64,000 bases of DNA from Longilinea arvoryzae. Its GTDB lineage: Bacteria; Chloroflexota; Anaerolineae; Anaerolineales; Anaerolineaceae. Below, one piece after another: positions 9,031 to 17,628 of the stretch. Below the pieces are notes generated by a model that was not told the origin of the DNA, searched no databases, and was given only the letters and a program-made list of their open reading frames with translations. Numbering within the stretch: position 1 is the first letter of the stretch; every line of letters starts with the position of its first letter. The translations under genes and the position numbers were made by a program. The stretch is from assembly GCF_001050235.1 (NCBI RefSeq), contig NZ_DF967972.1:1724241-1788240 (forward strand), written 5' to 3'.

Positions 9031-9924
9031 ATGACACAAACCTGTCCCTTATGCCGCAGCGATCAAAGCCAACCCTTCGAATCATTGAAGGCCGAGGGGC
9101 GGACGATCGAATATCGCCTGTGCAGCCGCTGCGGGATGGTTTTCCAGGGTGAAGACTGGAAGAAAGCCGACCTGGATCAATTTTACGCCAACGATTACCG
9201 CAAACTGGTCGAGGGTGAGGACCAGGTCAGCGACAAGAACCGGGCCATCGAAGAAACGCGCGCGCGCCTGCTGGTGAGCTGGCTGAAGGCGCAAGGCGTG
9301 CAGACGGTGAGACGCCACATGGATATCGGCGCATCCACCGGCGCTCTGATCAACCGCAGCCGTCGCGAATTCGGCGCCCAGGTGCTGGGCGTGGAGCTCT
9401 CCAATTCGCACCGCGCTTTTGCCGAAACGCGCGGGCTGCGCATGTTGCCCTCGCTGGATGTCCTGGAAACTCAATCCGAACAGCGCTTCGATCTGATCAG
9501 CCTGATCCACGTGCTCGAACACCTGCCGGAGCCCGTGCAGACCCTGTCGCATTTACGCGAACGCTGGCTGACCTCGGACGGCGCCTTCCTGCTGGAAGTG
9601 CCGAACCTGTACGCCCACAATTCTTACGAGATTGCCCACCTGCATGCCTTCAGCCGGCACACATTGCTGGAGACGCTGCGCCTGGCGGGCTATCGGGTCG
9701 ACGCGCTGCATGTGCACGGTCAGCCGCGTTCGAACGTGCTCGGACTGTACATCACGGTGCTGGCGCGGCCGGCAACTGCCCCGGCGAACCAAACCGTGCA
9801 ACCGGAAGGCAGCGTGCGTCTCAAACGCCGGCTGGGCATGACCAAACGCCGCCTGCTCGAAAGACTGATGCCGGGTCAGGCCTGGCTGCCGTTCCCGACG
9901 CTGCCGAACAACGAGGAAAAATGA
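9031..9924 (+). CDS. Class I methyltransferase with N-terminal zinc-ribbon
   Basis: The 297-residue protein begins with a C-x2-C ... C-x2-C zinc-ribbon (CPLC near residue 5 and CSRC near 31). This is the layout of the sugar C-methyltransferase-like family (Methyltransf_13/23) common in glycan clusters. The SAM site is HMDIGASTGALI near residue 92, and LISLIHVLEHLPEP is the usual post-core motif. A basic C-terminus of about 35 residues follows the fold. It shares a four-base overlap with the next gene. It probably methylates a nucleotide sugar; the substrate is unknown. Confidence 0.8.
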   Translation: MTQTCPLCRSDQSQPFESLKAEGRTIEYRLCSRCGMVFQGEDWKKADLDQFYANDYRKLVEGEDQVSDKNRAIEETRARLLVSWLKAQGVQTVRRHMDIGASTGALINRSRREFGAQVLGVELSNSHRAFAETRGLRMLPSLDVLETQSEQRFDLISLIHVLEHLPEPVQTLSHLRERWLTSDGAFLLEVPNLYAHNSYEIAHLHAFSRHTLLETLRLAGYRVDALHVHGQPRSNVLGLYITVLARPATAPANQTVQPEGSVRLKRRLGMTKRRLLERLMPGQAWLPFPTLPNNEEK

Positions 9925-10862
9925 CCGCGTTGATTACCCTCTTCTCGGCGCCCAAGCCTTTCACCAACCCGCACATCGCCACCATTCAGCGCAACGCGAT
10001 CCGTTCCTGGTTGGCGCTGGGGGACGCGGTGGAGGTGCTGCTGCTGGGCAATGAGGACGGCCTGCCGGAAGCGGCGGATGAATTGGGCGTGCACCTGATC
10101 AAAGAGGTCAAGCGCAACGCGCAGGGCACGCCGCTGGTCAGTTCGCTTTTCGAACTGGCCCGCCGGCACAGTTCGACCTCCTTGCTGGCTTATGTCAACG
10201 CCGACATCCTGCTGCTGCCGGATTTCGTCGCCGCGGCGCAAACGCTGCTGGCTGACGGTAACCCTTTCCTGGGGGTGGGCCAGCGTTGGGACCTGGAGAT
10301 CAAAGACGAGCTCGATTTTGGCGAAAATTGGGACGCCGGACTGCGCCAGAGGATCCAGGAGAAGGGCGTGTTGCATCCGCCGGCTGGCTCGGATTACTTC
10401 CTCTACCCGCGGGATTGCTTTACCTGGATGCCTGAATTTGCCATCGGGCGCGCCGGCTGGGACAATTGGATGATCTACTGGGCGCGGCGCGAAGGCTGGC
10501 GGGTGGTGGATGCGACGGCCGATCTGCCGATCGTGCACCAGAATCACGACTACAGCCACCTGCCGGGCGGGCAGCCGCATTACCGCCTGCCTGAGACGGA
10601 CGTCAACGTCCGGTTGGGCGGTGGTCGCAGGACCATCTTTACGCTTTCGGATGCCAATTATCGATTGAAGGACGGCCTGGTTTCGGCGGTCCCCGCGCAC
10701 GGCGCCAGGTTCTGGCGCGAGGTCGAAATCTACCCGTTGGTTCGATTGCATTCGCGCCTGCTGGGGCAGCTTTTCTTTGCCCTGTTTCACCCCCGCAAGG
10801 CCTGGGGAGAGGCGCGTGGCTGGCTGGCTTACAAACTGGGACGCCTGCGTAAGCGCCACTAA
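9921..10862 (+). CDS. Putative GT-A-like glycosyltransferase
   Basis: The 313-residue soluble protein opens with MTALITLFSAPKPF, followed by a pattern resembling a GT-A nucleotide-binding half. AYVNADILLLPDF has the D-x-D-like NAD position near residue 93, and GWDNWMIYWARREGWRVVDAT sits in the catalytic half. Such proteins are usually annotated as glycosyltransferase-like and are frequent in surface-polysaccharide loci. The start is coupled to the preceding methyltransferase (ATGA). The C-terminal 60 residues are basic and hydrophobic and may touch the membrane. Acceptor and donor are unknown. Confidence 0.55.
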   Translation: MTALITLFSAPKPFTNPHIATIQRNAIRSWLALGDAVEVLLLGNEDGLPEAADELGVHLIKEVKRNAQGTPLVSSLFELARRHSSTSLLAYVNADILLLPDFVAAAQTLLADGNPFLGVGQRWDLEIKDELDFGENWDAGLRQRIQEKGVLHPPAGSDYFLYPRDCFTWMPEFAIGRAGWDNWMIYWARREGWRVVDATADLPIVHQNHDYSHLPGGQPHYRLPETDVNVRLGGGRRTIFTLSDANYRLKDGLVSAVPAHGARFWREVEIYPLVRLHSRLLGQLFFALFHPRKAWGEARGWLAYKLGRLRKRH

Positions 10863-10870
10863 GGAGCATT

Positions 10871-11860
10871 ATGGCACGAGACGGAATCAATCCATCACGT
10901 TCCCGCACCACCGATTATCAACCCGCGCGGGTCACGGTCGCGGTGCTGACCCATTTGCCGCACCAGATGGGCTATTTCGAGAGCCGCCTGGATGTGACCC
11001 GCATGACCATCGAATCGATCCTGGTGAATACCGGCGAACCGTTCGACCTGTGGGTGTTCGACAACGGCAGTTGCAAACCGATGGTGGATTACCTGTGCGG
11101 TCTGCGCGATGAAGGCCGGATCACGCAACTCATTCTATCGAGCAAAAACATCGGCAAACCGGCGGCCCTGCAGGCCATTTTCAAAGCCTGCCAGAGCGAG
11201 ATCATTGCTTATACGGATGATGATGTCTTCTTCCTGCCGGGTTGGCTGGAGCAACATCTCAGAGTCATCGACACCTACCCAAAAGTGGGCGCGGTGACCG
11301 GATTTTACATTCGCGAGCGCATGAAGAACGGCATTGACAGTACGCTGGCTTTTCTCGACCGACCCGGCGTTGAATCGCAGCGCGGGCTGCTGATGCCGGC
11401 CAGTTGGGAAGAAGAATACCGCGTCAACAGCGGCCGTTCGCAGGAACGCTACGATGCGGAAGTGGCCGGGCTGGAAGATATTCGGTTGAATTATCAGGGC
11501 GTAGAAGCCTGGGTTTCGGCGCACCACTTCCAGTTTGTGGCTCCCCGCGAGGTCATTTTGCAGGCGCTGCCGCAGGAATGGACCGGGCTGTTGATGGGCA
11601 AGATGGTCGAGATGGATTTGACCATCGACCGGCTGGGATACTTGCGCCTGTGCACCGGCAATCAGACCGTGCGCCTGATGGGCAACGTGCTCGACCCGGA
11701 AGTGCTGGCGTTGGCTGGGCAGTGCGGGATTCAGCTGCAGGCCGGTCACAAGACCAGCCGCCCGACCAGCGGATTTATGAACGCCCTCTATCGCCTGCCG
11801 GTGGGGAAACGCCTGATTCACGGTCTGTACAACCAGCTCTACAAAGTCATCAATTCATGA
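10871..11860 (+). CDS. Glycosyltransferase family 2 (GT-A)
   Basis: The 329-residue protein begins with a disordered basic stretch and then a GT2 fold: VAVLTHLPHQ, LWVFDNGSCKPM, LSSKNIGKPAALQ and the metal-binding YTDDDVFFLPGWL (D-x-D near residue 115). A Shine-Dalgarno AAGGAG lies at 10861-10866. The region after the fold (about 200-329) has no motif I recognise. It is 7 bases from the next gene and probably shares its transcript. It is likely an inverting transferase of the glycan assembly line. Confidence 0.78.
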   Translation: MARDGINPSRSRTTDYQPARVTVAVLTHLPHQMGYFESRLDVTRMTIESILVNTGEPFDLWVFDNGSCKPMVDYLCGLRDEGRITQLILSSKNIGKPAALQAIFKACQSEIIAYTDDDVFFLPGWLEQHLRVIDTYPKVGAVTGFYIRERMKNGIDSTLAFLDRPGVESQRGLLMPASWEEEYRVNSGRSQERYDAEVAGLEDIRLNYQGVEAWVSAHHFQFVAPREVILQALPQEWTGLLMGKMVEMDLTIDRLGYLRLCTGNQTVRLMGNVLDPEVLALAGQCGIQLQAGHKTSRPTSGFMNALYRLPVGKRLIHGLYNQLYKVINS

Positions 11861-11867
11861 GGCGTTT

Positions 11868-12869
11868 ATGAGATTTCTGATCGCCGGTTTCGGTTCCATC
11901 GGACGCAGGCACATGCGGAATTTGATGGCCCTGGGGCAGCGCGATATTGTGCTGTATCGCAGCGGGCGCTCCACGCTGCCGCAGGATGAACTGGCCGGTT
12001 TCCCGGTGGAAACGGATCTGCAGGCCGCCCTGGCGCATCATCCCGATGCGGTCATCGTGGCTAACCCGACTGCGCTGCACCTGGACGTGGCCATCCCGGC
12101 CGCGGAGGCCGGCTGCCACATTCTGATGGAAAAACCGGTCTCCGATTCGCTGGAGCGCATGGACGCACTCAAGAGCGCCCTGAAGCGCGGCGGCGGAAGC
12201 CTGATGGTTGGATTTCAGTTTCGATTTCATCCCGGGCTGCGCAAGGCCGCCGAGTTATTGAGGGACAGCGCCATCGGCCGCCCGGTGTTCGCGCGGGCGC
12301 ACTGGGGTGAATACCTGCCCAACTGGCATCCCTGGGAGGATTACCGCCAGAGTTATACCTCGCGGCCCGAACTGGGTGGGGGTGTGGTGCGCACCCTGAG
12401 CCATCCATTTGATTATCTGCGCTGGCTGCTCGGGGAGACCGAAGTGGCCTTCGCGCAGGTGGGCGCATTGGGCGAGCTTGGAATTCCGGTCGAAGATACA
12501 GCCGAGATTGCCCTACACTTTTCCAGCGGCGCCATCGGCAGCCTGCACCTCGATTACTTACAGCAGCCTCCCGAGCACCGGCTGGAAATTACCGGCACGC
12601 GGGGTTCGCTGCGCTGGGATAACGCCGACGGCGCGCTGCGCTGTTTCCGCGCGGAACGCGGTGAATGGGAGACCTATCCGGTCCCGGATGGTTTCGAGCG
12701 CAACACCCTGTTCGTCGACGAACTGCGCCAATTCATCGAGGTGGCCGCCGGGCGCGCCGAGCCGGTCTGTGGACTGGACGACGGCATTCGCGTGCAGGAG
12801 TTGGCACGGGACGCACTTGCCTATGCCGGCAAAGCGCCAAACGGATTACAATTTGAGGTTGAAAAATAA
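11868..12869 (+). CDS. Gfo/Idh/MocA family oxidoreductase
   Basis: The 333-residue NAD(P)-dependent oxidoreductase has the N-terminal Rossmann motif GFGSIGRRH at residues 6-14. The family hallmark EKPVSD is near residue 87, and a C-terminal alpha/beta substrate domain follows (GGGVVRTLSHPFDYLRWLLGE). GAGG precedes ATG 11868. In sugar-nucleotide loci these enzymes oxidise or reduce a ring carbon. Next to an SDR and a CMP-sugar synthetase, this one may act in making an unusual hexose or acid. I could not assign the substrate. Confidence 0.82.
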   Translation: MRFLIAGFGSIGRRHMRNLMALGQRDIVLYRSGRSTLPQDELAGFPVETDLQAALAHHPDAVIVANPTALHLDVAIPAAEAGCHILMEKPVSDSLERMDALKSALKRGGGSLMVGFQFRFHPGLRKAAELLRDSAIGRPVFARAHWGEYLPNWHPWEDYRQSYTSRPELGGGVVRTLSHPFDYLRWLLGETEVAFAQVGALGELGIPVEDTAEIALHFSSGAIGSLHLDYLQQPPEHRLEITGTRGSLRWDNADGALRCFRAERGEWETYPVPDGFERNTLFVDELRQFIEVAAGRAEPVCGLDDGIRVQELARDALAYAGKAPNGLQFEVEK

Positions 12870-12919
12870 TCTTTAGACCCGCTGCCAATCCGGTCCATTC
12901 ATAGAAAGAGACTGATCCG

Positions 12920-13744
12920 ATGTCTGATATCTTCGATAAATTCAAAATGAACGGCCAGGTCGCCGTGATTACCGGCGGCGCCGGTCTGTTGGGCAAACAA
13001 TTCTGCCGCACGCTGGCGCAGGCCGGAGCAGCGGTGGTGGCTGCGGATTTGAACGGCGCGTTGGTGGAAAAAGCCGCCAGCGATATGCAGGCCGAAGGTT
13101 TGAACGTCATCCCGGCGGTGGTGGATGTGACGGATCCCCATTCGACCGAAGCCCTGGTGGCGACGGCAGTCAAAGCCTTTGGCCGATTGGATGTGCTGGT
13201 ATGCAGCGCGGCCATGGATCCGAAGTTCGACAGCGCCCACCAGTCCCAGCAGAGCGCGAATGCGTTCGAGACCTTCCCCGTGGAAGCCTGGCGCCAGGCC
13301 GTGGACGTCAACCTGACCGGCCTGTTCCTGTGCGCGCAGTCGGCCGTCAAACCAATGGTCGCCCAGAATCATGGCGTGATCATCAATATCTGCTCGACCT
13401 ACGGTCTGGTCGGCCCCGACCAGCGTCTTTATGAGCGCCCCGGCCAACCCAGGCAGTACAAGCCGGTGTATTATTCGGTGACCAAGGCGGGCGTGCTGGG
13501 CTTGACCCACTATCTGGCCACATATTACGCCGGGACGGGCATCCGTGCCAATGCGCTGACGCCCGGCGGCGTGTATAACAATCACGATGAAACATTCACC
13601 AAAGCGTATTCGGCGCGGACTGTGTTGGGGCGCATGGCGAATCTGGACGAAATGAGCGGCGCGATTTTATTCCTGGCGTCGGACGCCTCGACGTATATGA
13701 CCGGCGCCAACCTGGTGGTGGATGGAGGGTGGACGGCATGGTAG
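12920..13744 (+). CDS. SDR family oxidoreductase (classical)
   Basis: The 274-residue classical SDR has the cofactor motif TGGAGLLG at residues 18-25 and NICSTYG for the active-site serine region. The catalytic pair is Tyr185 and Lys189 in YSVTK, and the C-terminal GANLVVDGGWTAW is typical of the family. Similar SDRs (for example PtmA) occur beside CMP-nonulosonate synthetase genes in other bacteria, and here the gene overlaps such a gene by seven bases. A role in modifying the nonulosonate precursor is therefore plausible but is inference from context. Confidence 0.8.
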   Translation: MSDIFDKFKMNGQVAVITGGAGLLGKQFCRTLAQAGAAVVAADLNGALVEKAASDMQAEGLNVIPAVVDVTDPHSTEALVATAVKAFGRLDVLVCSAAMDPKFDSAHQSQQSANAFETFPVEAWRQAVDVNLTGLFLCAQSAVKPMVAQNHGVIINICSTYGLVGPDQRLYERPGQPRQYKPVYYSVTKAGVLGLTHYLATYYAGTGIRANALTPGGVYNNHDETFTKAYSARTVLGRMANLDEMSGAILFLASDASTYMTGANLVVDGGWTAW

Positions 13745-14967
13745 ACCGACCGGCAGTCCTGGCGATCATTCCGGCGCGCGGCGGCTCGAAGGGCATTCCG
13801 CGCAAGAATATCCGCGATTTTGCCGGCTACCCGTTGATTGCGTATAGTATAGCTGCGGGGTTGCAGGCTGAAACTGTGACCCGCGTGGTCGTTTCGACCG
13901 ACGACCTGGAAATTGCCGCCGTGGCGCGAACCTGGGGCGCTGAAACACCCTTTCTCCGACCGGCCGAATTCGCCCAGGACCACACCATGGACCTGCCGGT
14001 ATTCCAGCATGCCCTGCAGTGGCTGGCCGACCATGAAAACTACCGGCCTGAGGTGGTGGTGCAGCTTCGTCCGACATCGCCGGTGCGGCCGGTTGGGCTG
14101 GTGGATGAGGCCGTGCGCACCTTGCTGGCTCACCCGGAAGCCGATTCGGTGCGCGGGGTGGTGCCCGCCGGACAGAATCCGCATAAGATGTGGCGAATCG
14201 ATCCGCAAACCGGGCACATGAAGAATCTGATCGATGTGCCGGGGATCGCGGAACCTTACAATGCTCCCCGCCAGGCGTTGCCGCAAATCTACTGGCAGAC
14301 GGGGCATATCGACGCCATTCGCGCGCGCGTGATTCGCGAGGGCCATTCGATGAGCGGCGAGGTCATTTTGCCGGTGATGGTTGATCCGCAATTCACCGTG
14401 GATATCGATACGCCCGCCGATTGGCAACGCTATGAATGGATGGTCTCCAGCGGTTTGAACCTGGTTCTGCCGGGGCCCGGACGCCGCCCGCTGCCGGAGA
14501 AAGTGGCCCTGGTGGTGTTCGATTTCGACGGCGTCATGACCGACAACCGGGTGTACGTCGACCAGGATGGGCGTGAAATGGTGGCCGCATCACGCGCCGA
14601 GGGACCCGGCCTGCGCCGTCTGGAAGCGCGCGGTATTCGCACGCTGGTGCTCTCCAGCGAGGTGAATCCGGTGGTGGCGGCGCGCTGCCGTAAACTGCAG
14701 GTGCCGGTGCTACAGGGTGAACAGGATAAAGCGCAAGCCCTCCTGAATTATCTGCGATCCGAAAAGATCGATCCGCGCCAAGTGGTATACTTGGGCAATG
14801 ATGTCAATGACCTGCCGTGCTTCCCGCTGGTGGGGTGCGCGGCTGTGGTGGCTGACGCCGAACCGGAGGCGGTGCATCAGGCAGACCTGGTGTTAACCCG
14901 CAAAGGCGGTTACGGCGCGGTTCGTGAATTATGTGAGATCATCCTGACGCATCAGGGAAAAATCTAA
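13738..14967 (+). CDS. Bifunctional CMP-nonulosonate cytidylyltransferase fused to a KdsC-like HAD phosphatase
   Basis: The 409-residue protein has two domains. Residues 1 to about 235 form a NeuA-type cytidylyltransferase (AIIPARGGSKGIPRKNI near residue 8, RPTSPVRP, QTGHIDAIR). Residues about 255-405 form a HAD phosphatase of the KdsC type: VFDFDGVMTDNRV with the nucleophile and acid aspartates, VLSSE motif II, and YLGNDVNDLPC motif IV. The fusion layout recalls animal CMAS and some bacterial KDN enzymes. ATG 13738 is preferred over GTG 13729 because GGAGG at 13724-13728 lies 9 bases from the ATG but touches the GTG. The HAD half would fit dephosphorylation of a 9-phosphate intermediate before activation. 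Confidence 0.85.
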   Translation: MVDRPAVLAIIPARGGSKGIPRKNIRDFAGYPLIAYSIAAGLQAETVTRVVVSTDDLEIAAVARTWGAETPFLRPAEFAQDHTMDLPVFQHALQWLADHENYRPEVVVQLRPTSPVRPVGLVDEAVRTLLAHPEADSVRGVVPAGQNPHKMWRIDPQTGHMKNLIDVPGIAEPYNAPRQALPQIYWQTGHIDAIRARVIREGHSMSGEVILPVMVDPQFTVDIDTPADWQRYEWMVSSGLNLVLPGPGRRPLPEKVALVVFDFDGVMTDNRVYVDQDGREMVAASRAEGPGLRRLEARGIRTLVLSSEVNPVVAARCRKLQVPVLQGEQDKAQALLNYLRSEKIDPRQVVYLGNDVNDLPCFPLVGCAAVVADAEPEAVHQADLVLTRKGGYGAVRELCEIILTHQGKI

Positions 14968-15002
14968 TCTGTTCTACTGGAAAATTCAGTAAGGAGTAAG
15001 AA

Positions 15003-15209
15003 ATGTCGTTTTTGTCCAATTCTGGAATGGCTGTAATGGCTTATCTTGACCCGGGTTCGGGCAGTTTCTTGATTCAGATGCTTCTGGCCGGTGGGTTGGG
15101 AGCCGCGTTCTTGATTAAGACGTACTGGCGTAAAATCAAAGGTCTTTTCAATAAGAATAATGAGGATGTGTCTCCATCCGTAATGGAAGACGCCCACCAG
15201 GAAAAGTAA
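15003..15209 (+). CDS. Small membrane protein with YLDPGSG motif
   Basis: The 68-residue protein has the motif AYLDPGSGSFLIQ followed by one hydrophobic helix (about residues 22-40) and a basic then acidic tail. An AAGGAG Shine-Dalgarno precedes ATG 15003. Short proteins with this motif are widespread and usually lie near membrane-bound sulfatase-like or polysaccharide genes. Here the sulfatase-like protein is encoded at 17629. The function is unknown to me; a membrane-embedded partner or assembly factor is a guess. The motif, helix and ribosome site together make a real gene very likely. Confidence 0.75.
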   Translation: MSFLSNSGMAVMAYLDPGSGSFLIQMLLAGGLGAAFLIKTYWRKIKGLFNKNNEDVSPSVMEDAHQEK

Positions 15210-15322
15210 ATTTTCTGCTTCGGCAGGCACGGAGCCGAAACAGCATCCTGGAAATGAAAAAGCTGAGTATCGCCGATCGGTATGCATCGGTTTGCGCAGC
15301 CTTTACTGAGGAGTATTAACCT

Positions 15323-16198
15323 ATGGCGAAAGCCGTGAAGATTGGTGAGCAATGGGTTGGTGAAGGTTATCCGACTTACGTTGTCGCGGAGATTGGCATC
15401 AACCACAACGGCGACATCGACATTGCCAAGCGCTTGATGGAAGCAGCCAAACACGCCGGCGTGGATGCGGTCAAGTTCCAAAAGCGCACCCCTGAGTTGT
15501 GCGTACCGCCCGAACAGCGCGGGCAGATGCGCGAGACTCCCTGGGGCTACATTACTTATCTGGATTACCGGTATAAGGTCGAGTTCAACGCCGAGCAATA
15601 CGCTGAGATCGACCGCTTCGCGAAAGAGATCGGCATTACCTGGTTTGCATCCGTTTGGGATGAGCCTTCCGTCGATTTCATCGAACAGTTCAATCCGGTG
15701 GCCTATAAAGTACCGTCGGCTTCTCTGACCGACCATGCCTTGTTGAATCATTTACGCCAGACAGGCCGGCCGGTGATTCTTTCGACCGGTATGTCCACCA
15801 TCGAGCAGATTCACAGGGCGGTGCCGTTGATGGATATCGACAATTTGATCATTTGCCATGCCACCAGCGCGTATCCCTGCGATCCCGAGGAATTGAACCT
15901 GCGCATGGTCCAGACGCTCAAGTTCGAGTATTCCTGCCCGATCGGGTATTCCGGCCACGAGGTTGGCCTGATTCCGTCGGTGGTGGCTGTTGGATTGGGT
16001 GCCTGCATGGTCGAGCGGCACATCACTCTGGATCGAGCCATGTGGGGCAGTGATCAGGCGGCATCCGTCGAACCGGGCGGCTTCGAGCGGTTGGTCAAAT
16101 ACATCCGCGTGACCGAAGCTGCACTTGGCGATGGCGTCAAGCGCGTCTATGACAGCGAATTATCTTCATTGAAGAAATTACGCCGCGTCCAGGAATAA
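15323..16198 (+). CDS. Nonulosonic acid synthase, NeuB family, lacking the SAF domain
   Basis: The 291-residue protein covers only the NeuB TIM barrel (VAEIGINHNGD start, AVKFQKRTPELCVPPE, FASVWDEPSVDF, YKVPSASLTDH, GYSGHE, VERHITLDRAMWGSD). It stops where the SAF domain would begin, with no sign of truncation: the C-terminus is a complete helix and the next gene has its own GGAGG. The segment RTPELCVP is typical of the N-acetylneuraminate-synthase-like branch that often acts on phosphorylated or simple sugars. Together with the HAD-fused cytidylyltransferase two genes upstream, it could make a 9-phosphate acid such as KDN-9-P; that is inference. Confidence 0.82.
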   Translation: MAKAVKIGEQWVGEGYPTYVVAEIGINHNGDIDIAKRLMEAAKHAGVDAVKFQKRTPELCVPPEQRGQMRETPWGYITYLDYRYKVEFNAEQYAEIDRFAKEIGITWFASVWDEPSVDFIEQFNPVAYKVPSASLTDHALLNHLRQTGRPVILSTGMSTIEQIHRAVPLMDIDNLIICHATSAYPCDPEELNLRMVQTLKFEYSCPIGYSGHEVGLIPSVVAVGLGACMVERHITLDRAMWGSDQAASVEPGGFERLVKYIRVTEAALGDGVKRVYDSELSSLKKLRRVQE

Positions 16199-16224
16199 TT
16201 ATCAATTGGAGGAAGTGTCAGGGT

Positions 16225-17613
16225 ATGAGTTCAAAGGCTACGTTGAGTGCGTCGTTCCGCGATCCCAGCGGTTTCCTGTTTCGGCGAGAAGGTGTGCTGT
16301 ACCGGCAGGTGAATCAAAAATATCAGCCGGATTACGATCAATTGATGCATTCCGGCCTGTATCAAAAGCTGGTCAATGCGGGCCTGTTGATTCCTCACAC
16401 AGAAGTCGATATTCAAGCCGAACAGCCCGAAATTGCCTATCGCGTCCTCCGACCTGAAGTTGTGCCCTTCATTTCCTACCCGTATGAGTGGAGTTTCGGC
16501 CAACTCAAAGACGCTGCCATGGCTACCCTGGCGATTGCCCGGCAGGCGCTCGATTTTGGCATGCTGCTCAAGGACGCCAGTGCTTACAATATTCAGTATC
16601 ATCTGGGCAAACCGGTTTTAATCGATACGCTCTCCTTCGAAGTTTATCAGGAAGGCCGGCCGTGGGTGGCCTATCGCCAGTTCTGCCAGCATTTCCTGGC
16701 GCCGCTGGCGTTGATGGCTTTCAACGACGTTCGCCTGAACCAGCTTCTGCGCATTTATATCGATGGTGTGCCGTTGGATCTGGCCAGCAAGCTCTTGCCG
16801 GGAAAGACGCGCCTGAACTTCGGGTTGGCTTCGCACATACACATGCACGCCAACGCCCAGAAACGCTATGCCGATCAGGCGGTGGATAAATCTGCCGTCC
16901 CGCAGCGCATGGCGAAGATTTCGCTGCTCGGTCTTCTGGATAATCTGGAGAGCACCGTGCGCGGCTTGAGTTGGACGCCCGAAGGCACCGAATGGGCGGA
17001 CTATTACGACGCCACCAATTACACACGCGAAGCTTTTGAAGAAAAGAAAGCCTTGGTTTTGGCCTACATCCAGAGAGTCCGACCGGCGCAGGTGTGGGAT
17101 TTGGGCGCCAACAACGGCGAATTCAGCCGCCTGGCGACGACCAAAGGCATCAATACCGTGGCCTTCGATATCGATCCCAGCGCAGTCGAAAAGAATTACC
17201 GGGCAGTGAAGGCCAACGGTGAACAAAAAATGCTGCCGCTGGTGCTGGATTTGACCAACCCCAGTCCCAGCCTGGGTTGGGAGAACCGCGAGCGGCAGTC
17301 ATTGGCTGAACGTGGGCCGGTTGATCTGGCGTTGGCGTTGGCCCTCGTCCATCATCTGGCCATCTCGAACAATGTGCCCCTCGACCGTCTGGCGGCGGCC
17401 TTTGCCGCTCTGGGGCGCTGGCTGGTGATCGAATTCGTGCCCAAGGAAGATTCTCAGGTGCAGCGCCTGCTGGCGACGCGTGAGGATATCTTCCCGACCT
17501 ATACCCTGGATGGCTTTGAAGAAGCGTTCTCGCATTCTTTTGACATTGTCGAGAAAGCGCAGATCAATGGGTCCAAGCGCACCCTGTTCCTGATGAAGGC
17601 CAAGGAAGACTGA
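16225..17613 (+). CDS. Class I methyltransferase of the NoeA-like type
   Basis: The 462-residue protein has a long N-terminal region of about 270 residues with no motif I know. It is followed by a SAM-binding domain: VWDLGANNGEFS near residue 290, VAFDIDPSAVE, and LALALVHHLAISNN. This layout resembles the nodulation-associated NoeA-type methyltransferases. A GGAGG at 16208-16212 lies about 12 bases from ATG 16225. The gene lies between the SAF-less NeuB and the sulfatase-like gene. It may methylate a glycan or its lipid carrier; no substrate can be read from sequence. Confidence 0.68.
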   Translation: MSSKATLSASFRDPSGFLFRREGVLYRQVNQKYQPDYDQLMHSGLYQKLVNAGLLIPHTEVDIQAEQPEIAYRVLRPEVVPFISYPYEWSFGQLKDAAMATLAIARQALDFGMLLKDASAYNIQYHLGKPVLIDTLSFEVYQEGRPWVAYRQFCQHFLAPLALMAFNDVRLNQLLRIYIDGVPLDLASKLLPGKTRLNFGLASHIHMHANAQKRYADQAVDKSAVPQRMAKISLLGLLDNLESTVRGLSWTPEGTEWADYYDATNYTREAFEEKKALVLAYIQRVRPAQVWDLGANNGEFSRLATTKGINTVAFDIDPSAVEKNYRAVKANGEQKMLPLVLDLTNPSPSLGWENRERQSLAERGPVDLALALALVHHLAISNNVPLDRLAAAFAALGRWLVIEFVPKEDSQVQRLLATREDIFPTYTLDGFEEAFSHSFDIVEKAQINGSKRTLFLMKAKED

Positions 17614-17628
17614 CCGATAGGCTCACTC

